Assembly (NCBI GenBank): GCA_035048485.1
Contig: CM068584.1
Coordinates: forward strand, 59,397,739-59,461,738
Origin: Pteria penguin
Lineage: Eukaryota > Mollusca > Bivalvia > Pterioida > Pteriidae
Length of the DNA: 64,000 nt
Reading direction: 5' to 3'
This document shows positions 1-11,387 of this stretch, piece after piece (the stretch's first letter is position 1; each line of letters starts with the position of its first letter). The notes beneath the pieces were generated by a model. It worked only from the letters and a program-made list of their open reading frames with translations, was not told the DNA's origin and ran no database searches. The position numbers were made by a program, and so were the translations under genes.

Positions 1-285
1 TCTTACTATGTTGAAAGCTTCAACAATACAATTAATATGTTCCAAGACCAGCGGATTTCGTTCACAGATGATGGGTATCGCGTGCGAGGTGACTTGCAGT
101 CTGTCACTGGAACGAAAATGTTGACCGCGAATATACGCCAGTTTGGAATTCGGAACGCTCTAATGCCCCAAGAAGTTCCAAAGAAAAAAAGAACTACAAG
201 GCACCAACGTACAACTACAGACGTAGTATCTGGAGACGACAGATGGGCGAATTTTCTGAATAATTCTTTTTTTGGTGCTTTTTGA
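1..285 (+). pseudogene. C-terminal tail of unidentified ORF entering from the left edge
   Basis: An open frame runs from base 1 to a stop at 283-285, with a possible internal ATG at 37. The tail is basic in its middle (VPKKKRTTRHQR) and ends in an aromatic stretch (WANFLNNSFFGAF). The opening SYYVESFNNTINMFQD looks like the C-terminal region of transposase-like proteins that I associate with mollusc genomes, but I cannot name the family. Because the ORF is cut by the window edge, neither start nor length can be judged. It precedes a decayed OTU/MULE-type region on the same strand and might belong to another element. The frame is clearly open; identity is a guess. Confidence 0.35.
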
Positions 286-720
286 GATTTTACAACGAAA
301 TATACTTTTAACCTGTAATTAATTTTCAATAATTTGCAACCGTGCACCGCGTGATACGTAAAATTAGATTATAAATTTTCTACATGCATGGTATCTTTAT
401 ATATAGTATTGTTGTTTATATGATAGGTTTTTATAAATGATTGATATAAACATTTCCTTTGTCTGTTGATTGATTATTTATTTTTATTTATCATGATTAT
501 GTCAGTCCCTAGTCCACAAATGCTGTATGTAACTCTTTGCACTTATCATACCGAAGCTGTGGTACTATCTCATCGTATGTTTACAATCCGATGCTCAGTA
601 ACAGCACGTGCGCTGGAACGCATGGTGTCTATCTTATCTGCAGCAGAGCCGCCCATCACCATAACGGCTTAATTGCTGTAGGGGTGTAAAATAAGTAGGT
701 CAGAACCCGGTCTTTAACCT
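286..720. other. AT-rich spacer, nothing recognised
   Basis: I see no coding match or repeat here. A 68-codon open frame at 466-672 has no family features. Confidence 0.5.
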
Positions 721-721
721 T

Positions 722-1700
722 GTGCCGGAACAAGCGAGTAGTAATGGCAATTGCCTTTTCAATTCAGTTTCCATACACTTATCCGGAAATGAATCACTAG
801 CTAAAGAATTAAGAGTAAGAACGGCAATACAGCTTTGTATGAACAGGGCATACTATGTAGAGAGTAATGCTCAGAACGGATTCGAATGGTGCTCTGGTGG
901 GATTGACGAGGAAATTGAAGGCTGTCCTGTTGATCGTAATTTCAGCTCCATTTGAGGGGTGCACGCACTTAGTAGCGTTGTGAATGCTCCTATTAGGTCG
1001 ATTTACCCTATGGTCAATGGTGCAATGGATGAACACATTCGCATTTTAAATACAACTTTGACCCCTCGCCCCTCCTCGGAAACCCCCAGTAGGGAAAGCC
1101 GTATGCTCTTGGAGCGGTCCCATGGTATGTAAAGGTAAATTGTGGAAACCTAATCACTTTTGCCCCATCGTGCCCTCAAACACCATCGAACCCATGGTAA
1201 TTTCCATTAACGATGAAGATCACCCCCCCCCCCCCCTCAGTAAGCCTGTCGCGCCACCTAGGTTGCAACAAGTCAAGCCAGTACGTCCCAGAGCTCCTTC
1301 GAGTCCAACTTGTGAACCCCCCTCCCCAGCGCATGTGCATGGTGACCTCAGTTCACTAGAAGAGGAACCCCTGAACACTAGTGCCCCTCCCTTCCCCTCA
1401 ACTCCCGACAGTTTCCCTGTCTCGCCATTATCTGTAGTGGACCCTATTTCTCCACTCCTCTCACATTTGGAGAAGGACATTAATGAAGACGGGGACGTAT
1501 CTTGCACACAGATAGAACCACCTAGTTCCCCTAATTGGGAACTCAAAGAGGGTCTTGGTGAAATTGTAGAGACTATTGAGGACGAAAGAGAGTTCGCTGT
1601 CGATATGGCCGCGTTGGGTACTTTAAGTGGGAAAGTTTTAGACACCACTTCAACAATTGAAATTCAAAAAAAATTCGCAAACTCAAAAGGCTCTGAATGA
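722..1700 (+). pseudogene. OTU/vertnin-like domain segment followed by Pro/Ser-rich linker, decayed
   Basis: The frame at 722 reads NGNCLFNSVSIHLSGNES, which resembles the Cys box of OTU-type cysteine proteases and vertnin-like proteins (Gly-Asn-Cys-Leu-Phe). After one in-frame TGA at 953-955 the same frame continues with GVHALSSVVNAPIRSIYP, like the next conserved block of that family, up to a stop near 1126. A shifted frame (1122-1700, about 190 codons) opens with GKLWKPNHFCPIV and becomes Pro/Ser/Glu-rich, interrupted by a poly-C tract at about 1225. At least one nonsense change and one frameshift mark it as broken. It lies directly upstream of a MULE-type transposase remnant on the same strand and could be that protein's N-terminal part. 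The Cys box is visible; the family assignment is by resemblance. Confidence 0.55.
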
Positions 1701-3354
1701 CATCCCCAATGGGACCAAAAATAACGTGTACTTTTTACTTAAAAATAAATCGAATCAAGATAAAAAGACAGTAAACGAAGTTCATTTGAAGATGATTGCG
1801 GGATGTTGGATTCGAACTTCGGGACCTCCCCTACTTACCATTTCCTTATTGTCCCTGATGGACAATATAAAACTATATTTTTAAGGAAGGGTGAATACTT
1901 AACGGATGAAAAACCCAAAAATTATTTATGACAAAATAACTCCCCAGCCTGAATGTTCTCAAATATTATTTCTTCATAGGTATTATGTGCGCCTTAAAAA
2001 AGACAAAAATTACAAAAAGAGAGTCTCCTGGATAGACGGTACAGGAAATGCCCTAGTTGAATATCTTGGGTCTTTCCCTGCTTTTTCAACACACGGAAAT
2101 GCTAAGCATAAAACACATGAATATATCAGAACGGACCCCAAAACGATGTCCGAAATAGGTAAATTACTAAAATCAGATAAAACTAGCGTGGTATACAATA
2201 AGCTAATGGTAAACATAGACGAGTTCTCTTGTCCCGCAGATAAGAAACAAGTTTATAAAAAACAATACAGGGAAAAGAAAAGGAAAAATCCGTCCTTAAG
2301 TTACAGGCACAATCTCTCAGATCACCTTACAAACATTTAAAATTTAGTTGCTAAAGGGGAAACAAACGTTAGATGTATAATCAGGGAAAAGGGAAAAGCC
2401 CCGTGTGTAATCATTTACAATGACGAACAGTTGCTAGACTTGAACAACTTATGTTGTTCTGGTGAAACACTTTTTATGTGAAATGCACGTTACACCAACG
2501 GTATATAAGCAATTATCTGTGGACGCCAAACCACTAAAGACCATCCAATATTTCGGGCCCGTTTTTATCTATGACAATAGTGGAACTGAGACTTCACATT
2601 CGAAGTAAACTGGGTGATACAGACTTAAGCAAACTCGTGATAGGTAGTGATGGGGAGGGGGGATGATAGTCAATGCAATTGTTAGGTCCTTCCCCAATTC
2701 AGTACACGTGCTCTGCTCGAAACACTTGCGGGAAAACACGGTGGAGCATCTAAAACACGAGGCGATTGATAAAGAGACCGAGAGAATCTTATATCGAAGA
2801 TTTATGGTGACAATGGCCTCATAAATGCAGATGATACGGCCTGCTTCGAGGAAGTGGTAGGTGATATTACGGATGATTGTGAAAATTTATCCAGCAAATT
2901 CAAATCGTACTTTGTTAATAATTTAAAAACTAAAATTAAGCAGAAAATTTATGACCCAAAAGCAGCAGGTAAATTGGAAAAGAACTGGACTAACAATAAT
3001 TGTGAGTCCGCCAACCATATTTTAAAAACCATGGTAAATTGGAAGGCAAAACCATTATAAGAATTAGTCATTGTATTAGACGATCATGTTGAGGCCAACT
3101 TTAAGGACTTGCGGAGAGCGCTGTACGGAGCTGGCGAGTTCCGTCTCGCCCACTCCCATGCCCATTTCTATGTTACTCGCAGCGCATGGGCATCTAAGCA
3201 GTCCAATGAGAGAACCCGATATTACCACCGATTCAGAAACTATAATTTTAGCAAATGCGGTCTTATAACGTCCACGGATGGACAACGAATTATAGTTGCC
3301 CCTACACCCCATGGCCAGAAAACCTGGGTAAAGAAAGAGAAAAGTAAATGCTAA
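1657..3354 (+). pseudogene. Mutator-like (MULE) transposase remnant
   Basis: Pieces in several frames line up in the order expected for a MULE-type DDE transposase. A lysine-rich region (1906-2340) is followed by HVTPTVYKQLSV and a FGPVFIYDNSG block near 2490-2580. Next come a GSDGE motif near 2648 and VNAIVRSFPNSVHVLC with KHLREN (about 2670-2745), the typical pattern after the second catalytic Asp. The last part is NWTNNNCESANHILK (about 2985-3030). After an in-frame TAA at 3058-3060 the same frame runs on to KEKSKC at 3354. At least four frameshifts or stops make it non-functional. With the OTU-like block upstream it may have formed one large TE protein. Transposase origin is fairly sure; exact boundaries and the terminal repeats are not seen. 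Confidence 0.65.
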
Positions 3355-3560
3355 GACAACATCAATTCCCAAGAAACCGAAAGTATAAAATCGTAGCTTG
3401 CAAATCCATTCAGTCTACATTCAGTATCAATACAGTAAATACTACACATTTGTTAAAATATATTCTATTACAGAAGATGGCTTGACAATTGCATTAATAT
3501 TCATTGTAAATTTGCTCCATTAACTCTAATACTTATGTGCAATAAATTATAATATATATT

Positions 3561-3670
3561 CACTTAAAATGGTAACTGCACAGCCCGTGTGTGGGCTAAG
3601 CTTTATGTACACTTAAAAATGGTAACTGCACAGTCCGTTTGTGGGCTAACTTTATGTTCACTTGAAAATG
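3561..3670. repeat. 49-bp tandem repeat, 2.2 copies
   Basis: Two units (3561-3609 and 3610-3658) share CACTTAAAA, GGTAACTGCACAG and GTGGGCTAA, with a third partial unit to 3670. It lies just after the MULE remnant. Confidence 0.85.
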
Positions 3671-4052
3671 CATGGTTCCCCATATCCCCTCATAAGACAA
3701 GAACCCGAATTGATATGTTATTGTTATATGTAAATATATGTATATATGTTCATTATTTGGTTTAAACATTATTTATTGAGACAAATACAAGAAATATCGA
3801 TTTACAGACTAAGAAAATCTAGGATCAAGCAACAAGTATAGAATACTTATGTTCATTATTTAACACATAGCATGATATGAACATAAAAATAATTAAGACG
3901 GACGAACCGACAGAGAGACCGACATAAGAGAAAGTTTATGGAATTTCAAAAATGTTACCTTTATTCAAATAAATGTATAATTTATTACCACTAGTCCATT
4001 CTTTGGGTATTGGTGGCTATTATTCAAAGACGGGACAAAAAAATCTTATTTT

Positions 4053-4222
4053 TTAATTATTCATTTCTTTGGAACTAGCCGATTGTCTAATTATTCATTT
4101 CTTTGGAACTAGCCGATTGTTCAAAACAATTAATTTCGTTGGAACTAGCCGATTGTTTAATTATTCATTTATTTGGAACTAGCCGACTGTTTAAAATTGT
4201 TAATTTCTTCGGAACTATCCGA
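4053..4222. repeat. Tandem repeat of about 34 bp, five copies
   Basis: Five diverged units contain a TTCnTTnGGAACTA core followed by GCCGATTGT or a variant. A-T rich spacers vary between units. No coding content. Confidence 0.85.
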
Positions 4223-4503
4223 TCACATCATTGGACAACTGTTGAACGTCATTGATAGGATAAAGCTTACCGCAGTACCTCATTGGGTAGAGTAGTACAT
4301 AAAATAAGAGCTCAAATTACATTACTTCCATAACGTTGATACACGGCATCTTGCTGCTGCTATTATTTGCATATTTGTTAAGAGTTCCTTTTCAGGCATT
4401 ATTTCACTTAATCTCTTTATTTTCAGCAATTCACTAAAAACTTGATTTCCAGATTTTTATTAAATCTTATTTCTGATTTTTTTTTTTGAGACTCAGTTTT
4501 TGA

Positions 4504-5136
4504 ATGGGTAAGATTGATGTAATTGGGCATTCCTTTGTCAGGCACCACCATGATTGCGTGAGGAATTCGGTCATTCCTCCTGGAAATCACCAATCTCCCT
4601 TTCAGGGCCACTTTAATGGACACGAGCTGAGATTTTTTGGGAGGCGCTCAAATGGCATGAAACTGGGACGTGTTGAAGATGCGTTGGAGTTCGTGTCTTC
4701 CCCTCTATATGAGTTTCTGCAGAGAACCCCCCCCCCCCCCCTTATGCAGTAATTCTTCATATAGGTGGGAATGATGCGGACAACCGCAACTTTGACAAGA
4801 ACCACTTCATGTCCACTTTGACCGCGATCCTACTCCGATTGATTTATTCCAATATTTCCAGGATAGTAGTCTGTTCCCTGATGAAGCATCGGAGAGGGTC
4901 TTCCTGTTACGAGACCAGGCGGGAGGAGATTAATCATGCTGTCCTATGCATGATTGTGGAGAATGCAAGGTTAAGACCTTTTATATATTTTTTTTCAGTG
5001 GGACTACCGCCGGTTCACCACCCCTGCTTGGAGCAATGATGGAGTCCATTTCACGTTGTGGGGTATGTCGAAATACTTCCAACAAATGAAGATTGCCATG
5101 TCTGTGACACGGACCATGCCATTTAATCCCCAGTAG
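4504..5136 (+). pseudogene. SGNH/GDSL-type hydrolase ORF, copy 1 (frameshifted)
   Basis: Three signature blocks of the SGNH hydrolase fold appear in order. Block I is IDVIGHSFVR at 4510-4540, block III is ILHIGGND near 4750-4775, and the catalytic Asp-x-x-His block is NDGVHFTLWG near 5034-5063. The blocks lie in different frames. One shift coincides with a poly-C run at about 4729-4741 and another with a poly-T run near 4989. These could be true decay or homopolymer errors in the assembly. The expected length of about 200 residues fits. No introns are needed. It belongs to the same broad family as four other ORFs in this window but is a distinct subfamily. SGNH enzymes are ester hydrolases; the substrate here is unknown. 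Confidence 0.65.
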
Positions 5137-5220
5137 TCCTTACCTGTCCGAAACAAACCCAGGCGGGTGGCTGGAGGTAGACGTTGCCAGTCTTGCCTAT
5201 ATTAATGTCTGATTTTTTAG

Positions 5221-5465
5221 GGTATGGAAACTCCATTATCATGTTAATTAAGCTTTTTTATTTCTTTTTCAGGGTATTACAACTCCATTCTTGTGTTATT
5301 TCAACATTTCAGGGTTTTTATTTCTTTTTCAGGGTATGACAACTCCATTCTTGTATTATTTCAACATTTCAGGTTTTTTTATTTCTTTTTCAGGGTATGA
5401 CAACTCCATTCTTGTGTTATTTCAACATTTCAGGTTTTTTATTTCTTTTTCAGGGTATTGCAACA
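5221..5465. repeat. 60-bp tandem repeat, four copies, each with a splice-acceptor-like end
   Basis: Units repeat GGTATGACAACTCCATTC, then TGTTATTTCAACATTTCAGG, then a run ending TTTATTTCTTTTTCAG|GG. Every unit therefore carries a textbook polypyrimidine-AG. It begins about 85 bp after the stop of SGNH copy 1. Confidence 0.85.
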
Positions 5466-5519
5466 GAAAGCCTTTAATCGTTATTTCAGCCTTTTAGTTT
5501 GCAGTCAAATTTCTTATTT

Positions 5520-6240
5520 ATAAAGCTTATTTATCTTATTTAAGCATTTTTCATCTTTATTAAATATTAATTAATTAGACTAGTACTTAAATTATTTCTA
5601 TTTTATTAACATTATTTTCCCCTTTCATTATAAATCTTATTTATCTTATTTAAGCATTTTTCATCTTTGTTAAATATTAATTAATTAGACTAGAATTTAA
5701 ATGTCTATTTTATTAACATTTCCCCCTTTGATCATAAATCTTATTTATCTTATTTAAGCATTTCCATCTCTGTTAAATATTAATTATTTGGACTATGATT
5801 GATTGATTGATTTTTGTTTTACGTCACACCACGAATATTTCACGTATATGGTGACGGCATCTGCCTGATGCGGGGCATACAAATTTTGACCATTGCAGCG
5901 GACCCACCCGAAGCAGTGAGGGATCTTTTACGTGCCATGCATACCACGACACGGGGCCTCGGCTTTTACCGTCTCATCCGAGAGACAGGAATCCGGCAAG
6001 GCCAGAGCGAGAATCGAACCCCGGCCTCCCGATTAGGAGTCCGGCGCGATACCTCTAGGACAGGCCGGCTTAATTATTTGGACTAGAATTTAAATTATTT
6101 CTATTTTATTAACATTATTTTCTCCTTTTATCATAAATCTTATTTATCTTATTCAAACATTTCCATCTTTGTTACATATTAATTTGACTAGAACTTAAAT
6201 TATTTCTATCTTGACATTATTTTTCCCTTTCATCATATAT
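5520..6240. repeat. AT-rich tandem repeat of about 100-115 bp, interrupted by a SINE
   Basis: Units begin near TTATTTATCTTATTTAAGCA and run through TTAAATATTAATT, GACTAGAATTTAAAT and TTTTATTAACATT. Four units are visible starting near 5527, 5640, 5742 and 6135. The SINE at 5796-6070 sits inside the third unit. Confidence 0.8.
5796..6070 (-). mobile_element. tRNA-derived SINE, family A
   Basis: On the minus strand it starts with a tRNA-like head (GCCGGC...; the A-box position is altered to GCCTGTCCTAGAGG in this copy; B box GGTTCGATTC) and ends with GTGACGTAAAACAAAAATC plus a (CAAT)n-like tail. A perfect 15-bp target duplication, TAATTATTTGGACTA, flanks it at 5781-5795 and 6071-6085, so it is a discrete insertion. 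Confidence 0.9.
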
Positions 6241-6249
6241 TCCATTCAT

Positions 6250-7586
6250 TCATTGGCATAAATTTTTAAATTTATGAAATTATTAATTGAATATACAACA
6301 CAATTCTTTATTTTTGTCATATTAACATATTATCAATATTTACAAGTATCAAGGCGTAACATTATTAATTATTATTCTGTTTTTTTGGCTCTTGAAGAGG
6401 TGGCCTCCTCGTGGCAAGGGCTGGAAATGCTGTCATTAAAACAGACACAATTAGATGTATAATACTGTTGTTGATTGTCAAATGTACCTCAAAAACATTT
6501 ATTTTACTACTGCCAATATAATAATAATAATCGAAACATACTCGGTTATGAAGATGTAGAAGATTCCACTTTACATATCATTAATTGTCTTTCAGAAACA
6601 GCGGCGAACAACCTCTTAATTTGTTTTGTTTTCTTCTTCAGTTTATTAAGTTATTTATTAAACAATAAACACAAATATACTTTATATAATATATAGTATA
6701 TATATATAGTATATAAAATAAAAACATGACAATGATGTATGTATGGCTGTATGTTTTACTGTATTGTATCATATGTATGACTGCATCTTCAATTTTTTAC
6801 TATCTTCATCTTGACTTCTATTTCAAACCTGTAAATACAATAACCGTAAATTATTTTCATAAATAAGAGAACTGAATGTCAACAATCAAGTCTCACTTAA
6901 TCTATACAGAGGTCCCGCCCCCTTCCCTCCTAATGTCAATAATCTCTCTTATGTAGTGATATAAATACATTGCAAGTTTAGAAGACATTAGAAATGAAGG
7001 CTCTATACCTACGAAAAGAACATAAATAGCCAAGACATTCCTCTCCCATCAATATACTCCCTTAGCTTTACTCAACATGCTTTATTAGCATGGCCTCCCC
7101 CCTTTTTATTTTATGCAAGGATGTTTGTGGTATTGAAGAGAAATGGGTAATAGAGGCGTTTCAGTTTGATCATTATACATACAAATATTAACTACTTGCC
7201 TATTGATCAATCTCATCTTGTGGTTAACCATATTCATAATAAGATTATGTCATGCAATACATAACATTTAAGGCAAATAAGTACCTTATTTACATTTTCC
7301 CCCCAATAAAGCTCCCTAAGAGTTGCGAAACCTTCACTTTCTATCACTTTCTACTACTTGTATGCTATAGAATTCTATTACAAGTGTTGAGACTGTGGTC
7401 TATGGTCATATATTCACGATTCATACCACCAAGAAACTAGAATTAACTCTCTTTACGCCGCGGCGCAAACGGAGGGAATTCCAACTATTACTACAACTTC
7501 CCGGAATGCGCTTTTTGCATAAAAATTCGTGTAATATCTGTAACTAACGTCACTCGATCCATATCTGCAAAAAAAATTTTAAAAAC
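6250..7586. other. AT-rich intergenic stretch
   Basis: Apart from the hairpin motif at 6388-6430 and a TATA dinucleotide run near 6690-6720, I see no gene or repeat. The open frames (for example 6274-6462 and 7252-7440) are short, AT-driven and unsupported. Confidence 0.5.
6388..6430 (+). other. Conserved stem-loop motif, copy 1
   Basis: GCTCTTG pairs with CAAGGGC around GGCCTCCTCGTGG and is followed by GCTGGAAATG. A second, diverged copy at 19307-19350 keeps the outer stem as GCTCTT/AAGAGC and shares GGCCTCC, CGTGGCAAG and GCTGGAAA. Confidence 0.5.
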
Positions 7587-7642
7587 TGGTCAATCCGGTA
7601 ACATTTTTGGTCAATCCGGTAATTCCGCAGTCAATCCGGTAA
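7587..7642. repeat. Three direct copies of GGTCAATCCGGTAA-like unit
   Basis: GTCAATCCGGTAA occurs three times with spacings of about 20 bp. Function unknown. Confidence 0.75.
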
Positions 7643-7659
7643 GTAGTATAACCCTCCTT

Positions 7660-7797
7660 TACGTGACATGTCTGTCGTGACACGGGACCTCTTTTTTCAC
7701 TAATCGAAAAGACCGAACATCGGTGTGCCTAGGGCATGAGTCGAACCCGGGATCTCTAGATCACGAGCCGCGCCTTATCCACTAGGCCACACCGGTT
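7660..7797 (-). mobile_element. Degenerate tRNA-derived SINE fragment, family A
   Basis: The minus strand has CCGGTGTGGCCTAGTGGATAA with GGGTTCGACTC downstream, matching the head subtype seen at 24831. The body is short and diverged and the 3' tail is missing. Confidence 0.7.
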
Positions 7798-8289
7798 TTC
7801 TTAACTACCGGGAAAAGTATTAAGGTACTTCAGGGAACACCTATTCCGACGCCTGAAAACTGATATGAAAACACTTTCGCATACATCTGTTCATTTCTAC
7901 GCAGTCAGCAACAATGGATTTGTGTGTAAGTCATCGGGCGGATATCTATCAAACGTTCTCCCTGACCATCACCTTTCGTGCTATGAGGCTCTGATTCATT
8001 GGCGATTTTTGTGCCCATTCTTGACAAAATTGTTAGCGTTCTGAAGAATAATTGACATACCTCCGAAATAAGCTGACCCACTATAGTGGCGACATCTTCG
8101 GTATTTGCACTGACCTAAAACTCGTTTTCCTAACTTTACCTGCGGCTACTATCAAATGTAATCAGTGCAAAGCGGGACAAGTTACCTCGAATGATGTAGA
8201 AATTAACACCTCTTTAGATGACTGCGTCTTTCATTATACCAACTTTTACCAGAATGATACTTTTTATGTAAACAACTAAATAATAATTA

Positions 8290-9435
8290 AACTACAAGTG
8301 AACAATTTATTAAACTACTATCCAATACTATTTCTAACTTCCATACTGACGGTAGAACTACAAGTGAGTAAGCGCTGAAGGTCAAGATATAACGTGCAGG
8401 CTGTCTTGAAGTAGTACCGCAAAGAAGAGAAGTAGTCTTGAGAGTTTTGAAGATTGAATTTACATGGATGCCTGAATTAGTTTAGAGAGATCGAAAGTAA
8501 AAAATATATAATTATCCTTAAGTCTTACATGAAGTTTCAATGACAGACATGTATAAAAAATATTAACATTTACTGAGAAAAATCGTACGAGTGTTCGTGT
8601 TTTGTTTTACGGGGTTAAGTAATTTACCTAGAGATCGGTGAGTAATCTGGCCTAAAAACAATAGGCTCTTTAAAAACTTATAAGCCTTATAATAGGGGGT
8701 TGTGTAGGGTTTCTTTCCAGTGACGTGGCGGAGTGCCTTAACGTTACTGCGTAGGTTCGGATATTAACATTGAAAATATTAAGGCCCAACATGGATCCAG
8801 AACAAAATAAATCTAAAGTGAACTTAAGTAATTCACCATAGATGCCCACAATTCAATGTTCCCCTGTCGGTTGAAATGCACCAGGTCGGCACAGTAGTCC
8901 TCTTGTTATCGGGTGGGGGCAGTGAGAACGCATCCCTCGAAAATTCCACGCATTTTCCGGTTAAGCCCCCTGGCCACCTTAATGAAGCGACCATGATACA
9001 TATCCGGAACTCTGAAACAGCCGCGTTCCCGTTTGCAAAACCAATGAGTTATACTTCCCCACTGCTCCACCCATTCCTTCAGACACCGTACCGACTGACG
9101 TAAGGCCGACAGGAATCCATTCCCTGTCATTTCCACCAATAATGAAAATAACATGTTAGGGAGCCCATGTCTTCATAGACACAAGCAGACCCTCACCAGG
9201 CCTACTAGTCACGAATTATCACATCTAAAAGGACTGAAATTGTTTCTTAACTATTAGCCAATCAGAACCAACCTTATAAAAATCATTCGTAAAATTCCCA
9301 AACGCGGTTGAATTGACTGCATTTTCATTCCGTTTTGGCTGCACAAACTGCACGAAATAGAAATAATGTAACAACAATTAATAAATATAGAATCCGAGAA
9401 GTACCCAAGTATTACAAAGAATAATGTACGCAGCT
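8290..9435 (-). mobile_element. SGNH-bearing repeated unit (inverted relative to the 50.7-54.2 kb copy)
   Basis: The whole stretch matches, in inverse orientation, 52970-54155 plus 50690-50772. Shared segments include the 5' part (ATTATTTCTATTTCGTGCAG), the TATAAGGTTGGTTCTGATTG block, the SGNH ORF and a long 3' region ending near TTAATAAATTGTTCACTTG. I see no long terminal inverted repeats and no clear target duplication, so the transposition mechanism is open. Being present twice with matched ends, it behaves as a mobile or segmentally duplicated unit. Confidence 0.75.
8813..9176 (-). pseudogene. SGNH-type hydrolase ORF, copy 2 (5'-deleted, frameshifted)
   Basis: The minus strand keeps the Gly-Gly-Asn-Asp block (IFIIGGND) near 9130 and FLSALRQSVRCLKE. 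A CKRERGCFRVPDMYHGRF stretch and the catalytic Asp-x-x-His region DLVHFNRQGN near 8865 follow. A small indel just after GGND shifts frame, and an in-frame TAA lies before QEDYCADLVHF. The N-terminal block I present in copies 3 and 4 (MKVA..SSYVRNL) is deleted here: sequence jumps from the upstream AATTCGTG to GACTAGTAGGCCTG. It is therefore inactive. Relation to copies 3 and 4 is certain from nucleotide similarity; the SGNH call rests on GGND and D-x-V-H. Confidence 0.7.
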
Positions 9436-10480
9436 GTTTTAAGGCAATACAGAATTATATAGTGTTACAGAAAACCTGCGAAACCATAACATGACGTCAT
9501 TGTGACGTCCCTACGGTTCAAAGTCTTTATATGAAGAGAGATAAACTGCAATGATCAGCTTGCCAAGAAAAATGCTGCAGTGCAACTTTTTCCTCAACTC
9601 CATTTGTCGTGTAATTTCACAGACTATTGTACATTTATTTGAAATGCGTCTCGCTGGGCCTAACTTTTAGATGTTAAAATATCAACAGAATTTCAATTTA
9701 ATTAAACCACTTCTCGTAAATTACACCATTCAGCAATTACATCCCACTATTTATATACAATTACGTGTCTTATAAGTTTGGCACAGCTATTAATATTATT
9801 GATAGTCTTCCATTATGGTGAAGTGTTAAAGGTCTTGTCACAAGAAATACAACTGTGAAGTATGAAAGCCATATCTACTCTGGTTCAAAAGTTATAGCCA
9901 AGGTTCCAAGTATGACAAAATTTATGGTCAAAGTCACAAGGTCAACAAGTCTCGTTTGGTTTCAAAGGTATTGTCACAAGGCATGGCAATATGAAAGCCA
10001 TATCTAGAATAGTTTTAAAGGGAATATGTGCGGCGCAAGAATTACCTCCCTTTAAACATCGGCAAATCCATATTTATGTTTTACGTCATACATGCATACG
10101 TCATATTATTCCCGTTAATAGATCGTAGTGATTTGACAAAACCTCCTCATAAGTGGAACGATAATGTGAAATCAACTCGGTATAAATGTAACAATTGATT
10201 GCCTATTGTCTTCAGTATTGTGTCGATACTAGTTGAACGATGGTTCAGAAAGTACTTTAAGTGAGAGGTAAAGAGAGATAACTCTGTGTGTACATACATA
10301 AAGAAAATAATCTTAGTAAAGTAGGTATTTCATCAATGGCAACCCGGTAAGACCGTGGGTTGTATATTTTGGTTTGTGTTTTTTTTTCTTTGTTATGCGA
10401 TATATGTACTAGTTTCAGAGGAAACAGTCCTGTGGATACTGAATAATCCATGAATATATGGCATTTACCATTACACACAG
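9436..10480. other. Non-coding stretch with diverged AGGTCA-type repeat at about 9820-10030
   Basis: Within 9820-10030 phrases such as CAAAAGTTATAGCCAAGG, TATGGTCAAAGTC and CACAAGGTCAA repeat in two loose units with GAAAGCCATATCTA. This is the same repeat flavour as 32.4-34.0 kb. The remainder shows no gene. Confidence 0.55.
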
Positions 10481-11180
10481 TATACCCACTTCCAATACCG
10501 ACGATATGCGGAAGTTGAAATATGTCTGGTAGCTATACCTCATTATAAAATAAATTGTCATACGGTTTAAAAATATATTGTCTTCCTTTTCAAGGAATTC
10601 TATCCTAAAACCAAAAACGTGTCATTTTACCTTGTAATGAGCAATGTTTGTTTTGTCTATGGACAAAATATTTCTTTTCACATTCTTTCACTTTTAGATA
10701 TATGTATATTATAATCATTGTAATAATTTATGAAAATAAAAAGGTGTCCCTTATGGATCTGCCATACACATAACAATATGGTTAGTACATATGCTGAAAA
10801 ATTAAGGTATACCAGTATACGAAGGTAGGTTGCATAAACATTTTTATTATTTATTATTTTTCTTTTGTAGTCAAACATAATAATGATGTAAACTTGAGAA
10901 AACTTTTCCTTATTTGCAGTTTTATAATATACTGTAACACAAAGGCTGGTATAAGTTCCGAGCATGCATCAAATATTCAGCAAATCATTAAAACCACTTT
11001 AAAATGTGTTAAAAAATTCTGACACATCAGTAACCTGACTAAAATGTCTTTTTGTAGGCTTAGGTTTGACATGAAATCGGTCGGGAAACCATTAAAACAG
11101 ACGTATTTTATTTTGGTCTATTCGCTTTAGCGTAAAAAGGGTCCTTGTCACATAAAAACTATATTATCCCATAACGAATT
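10481..11180. other. AT-rich stretch, nothing recognised
   Basis: A 95-codon open frame on the minus strand (10678-10965) is AT-driven with no family features. No repeat seen. Confidence 0.45.
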
Positions 11181-11186
11181 GCTGTT

Positions 11187-11387
11187 TTATATACATACGT
11201 AGAGGCCGCCATCGTTGTCAGCGTACCACGTGATCGTCTTCTCTGCCGATGTTCCACTGAATATTTGGTACAGCCCGAATCGAACAGTTGGAAAAGTAGT
11301 GTCACATGATATTCCTATTCCGGAAAGGGCGAATCGCACTGGCCCTCGGTCAGTAATCGGAAGAGTGTCTAACGCTATCCCGACTGA
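11187..11387 (-). CDS. Candidate terminal exon, unrecognised
   Basis: On the minus strand a good acceptor (TGGTATTTTCAG) precedes about 65 codons ending in a TAA near 11187. The reading (GIALDTLPITDRGPVRFALS ... WYADNDGGLYVCI) has balanced composition and higher GC than the flanks, which favours a real exon. I recognise no family, and no partner exon is secured. A second minus-strand open frame with an ATG (11529-11711, MRRGSCGRIHESPEVG) could belong upstream but contains donor-like GTAAGT sites rather than clear coding signal. Treat as tentative. Confidence 0.3.
   Translation of the reverse strand, partial: SVGIALDTLPITDRGPVRFALSGIGISCDTTFPTVRFGLYQIFSGTSAEKTITWYADNDGGLYVCI

Noticed and set aside
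1220..1648. 142-codon minus-strand ORF, Ser/Gly-rich
   Set aside because: It is the antisense shadow of the Pro/Ser-rich linker and poly-C tract of the OTU-like pseudogene.
6695..6720. TATATA run as a core promoter
   Set aside because: Simple AT repeat with no gene downstream.
10678..10965. 95-codon minus-strand ORF
   Set aside because: AT-driven, hydrophobic/Lys/Tyr composition without motif or splice context.
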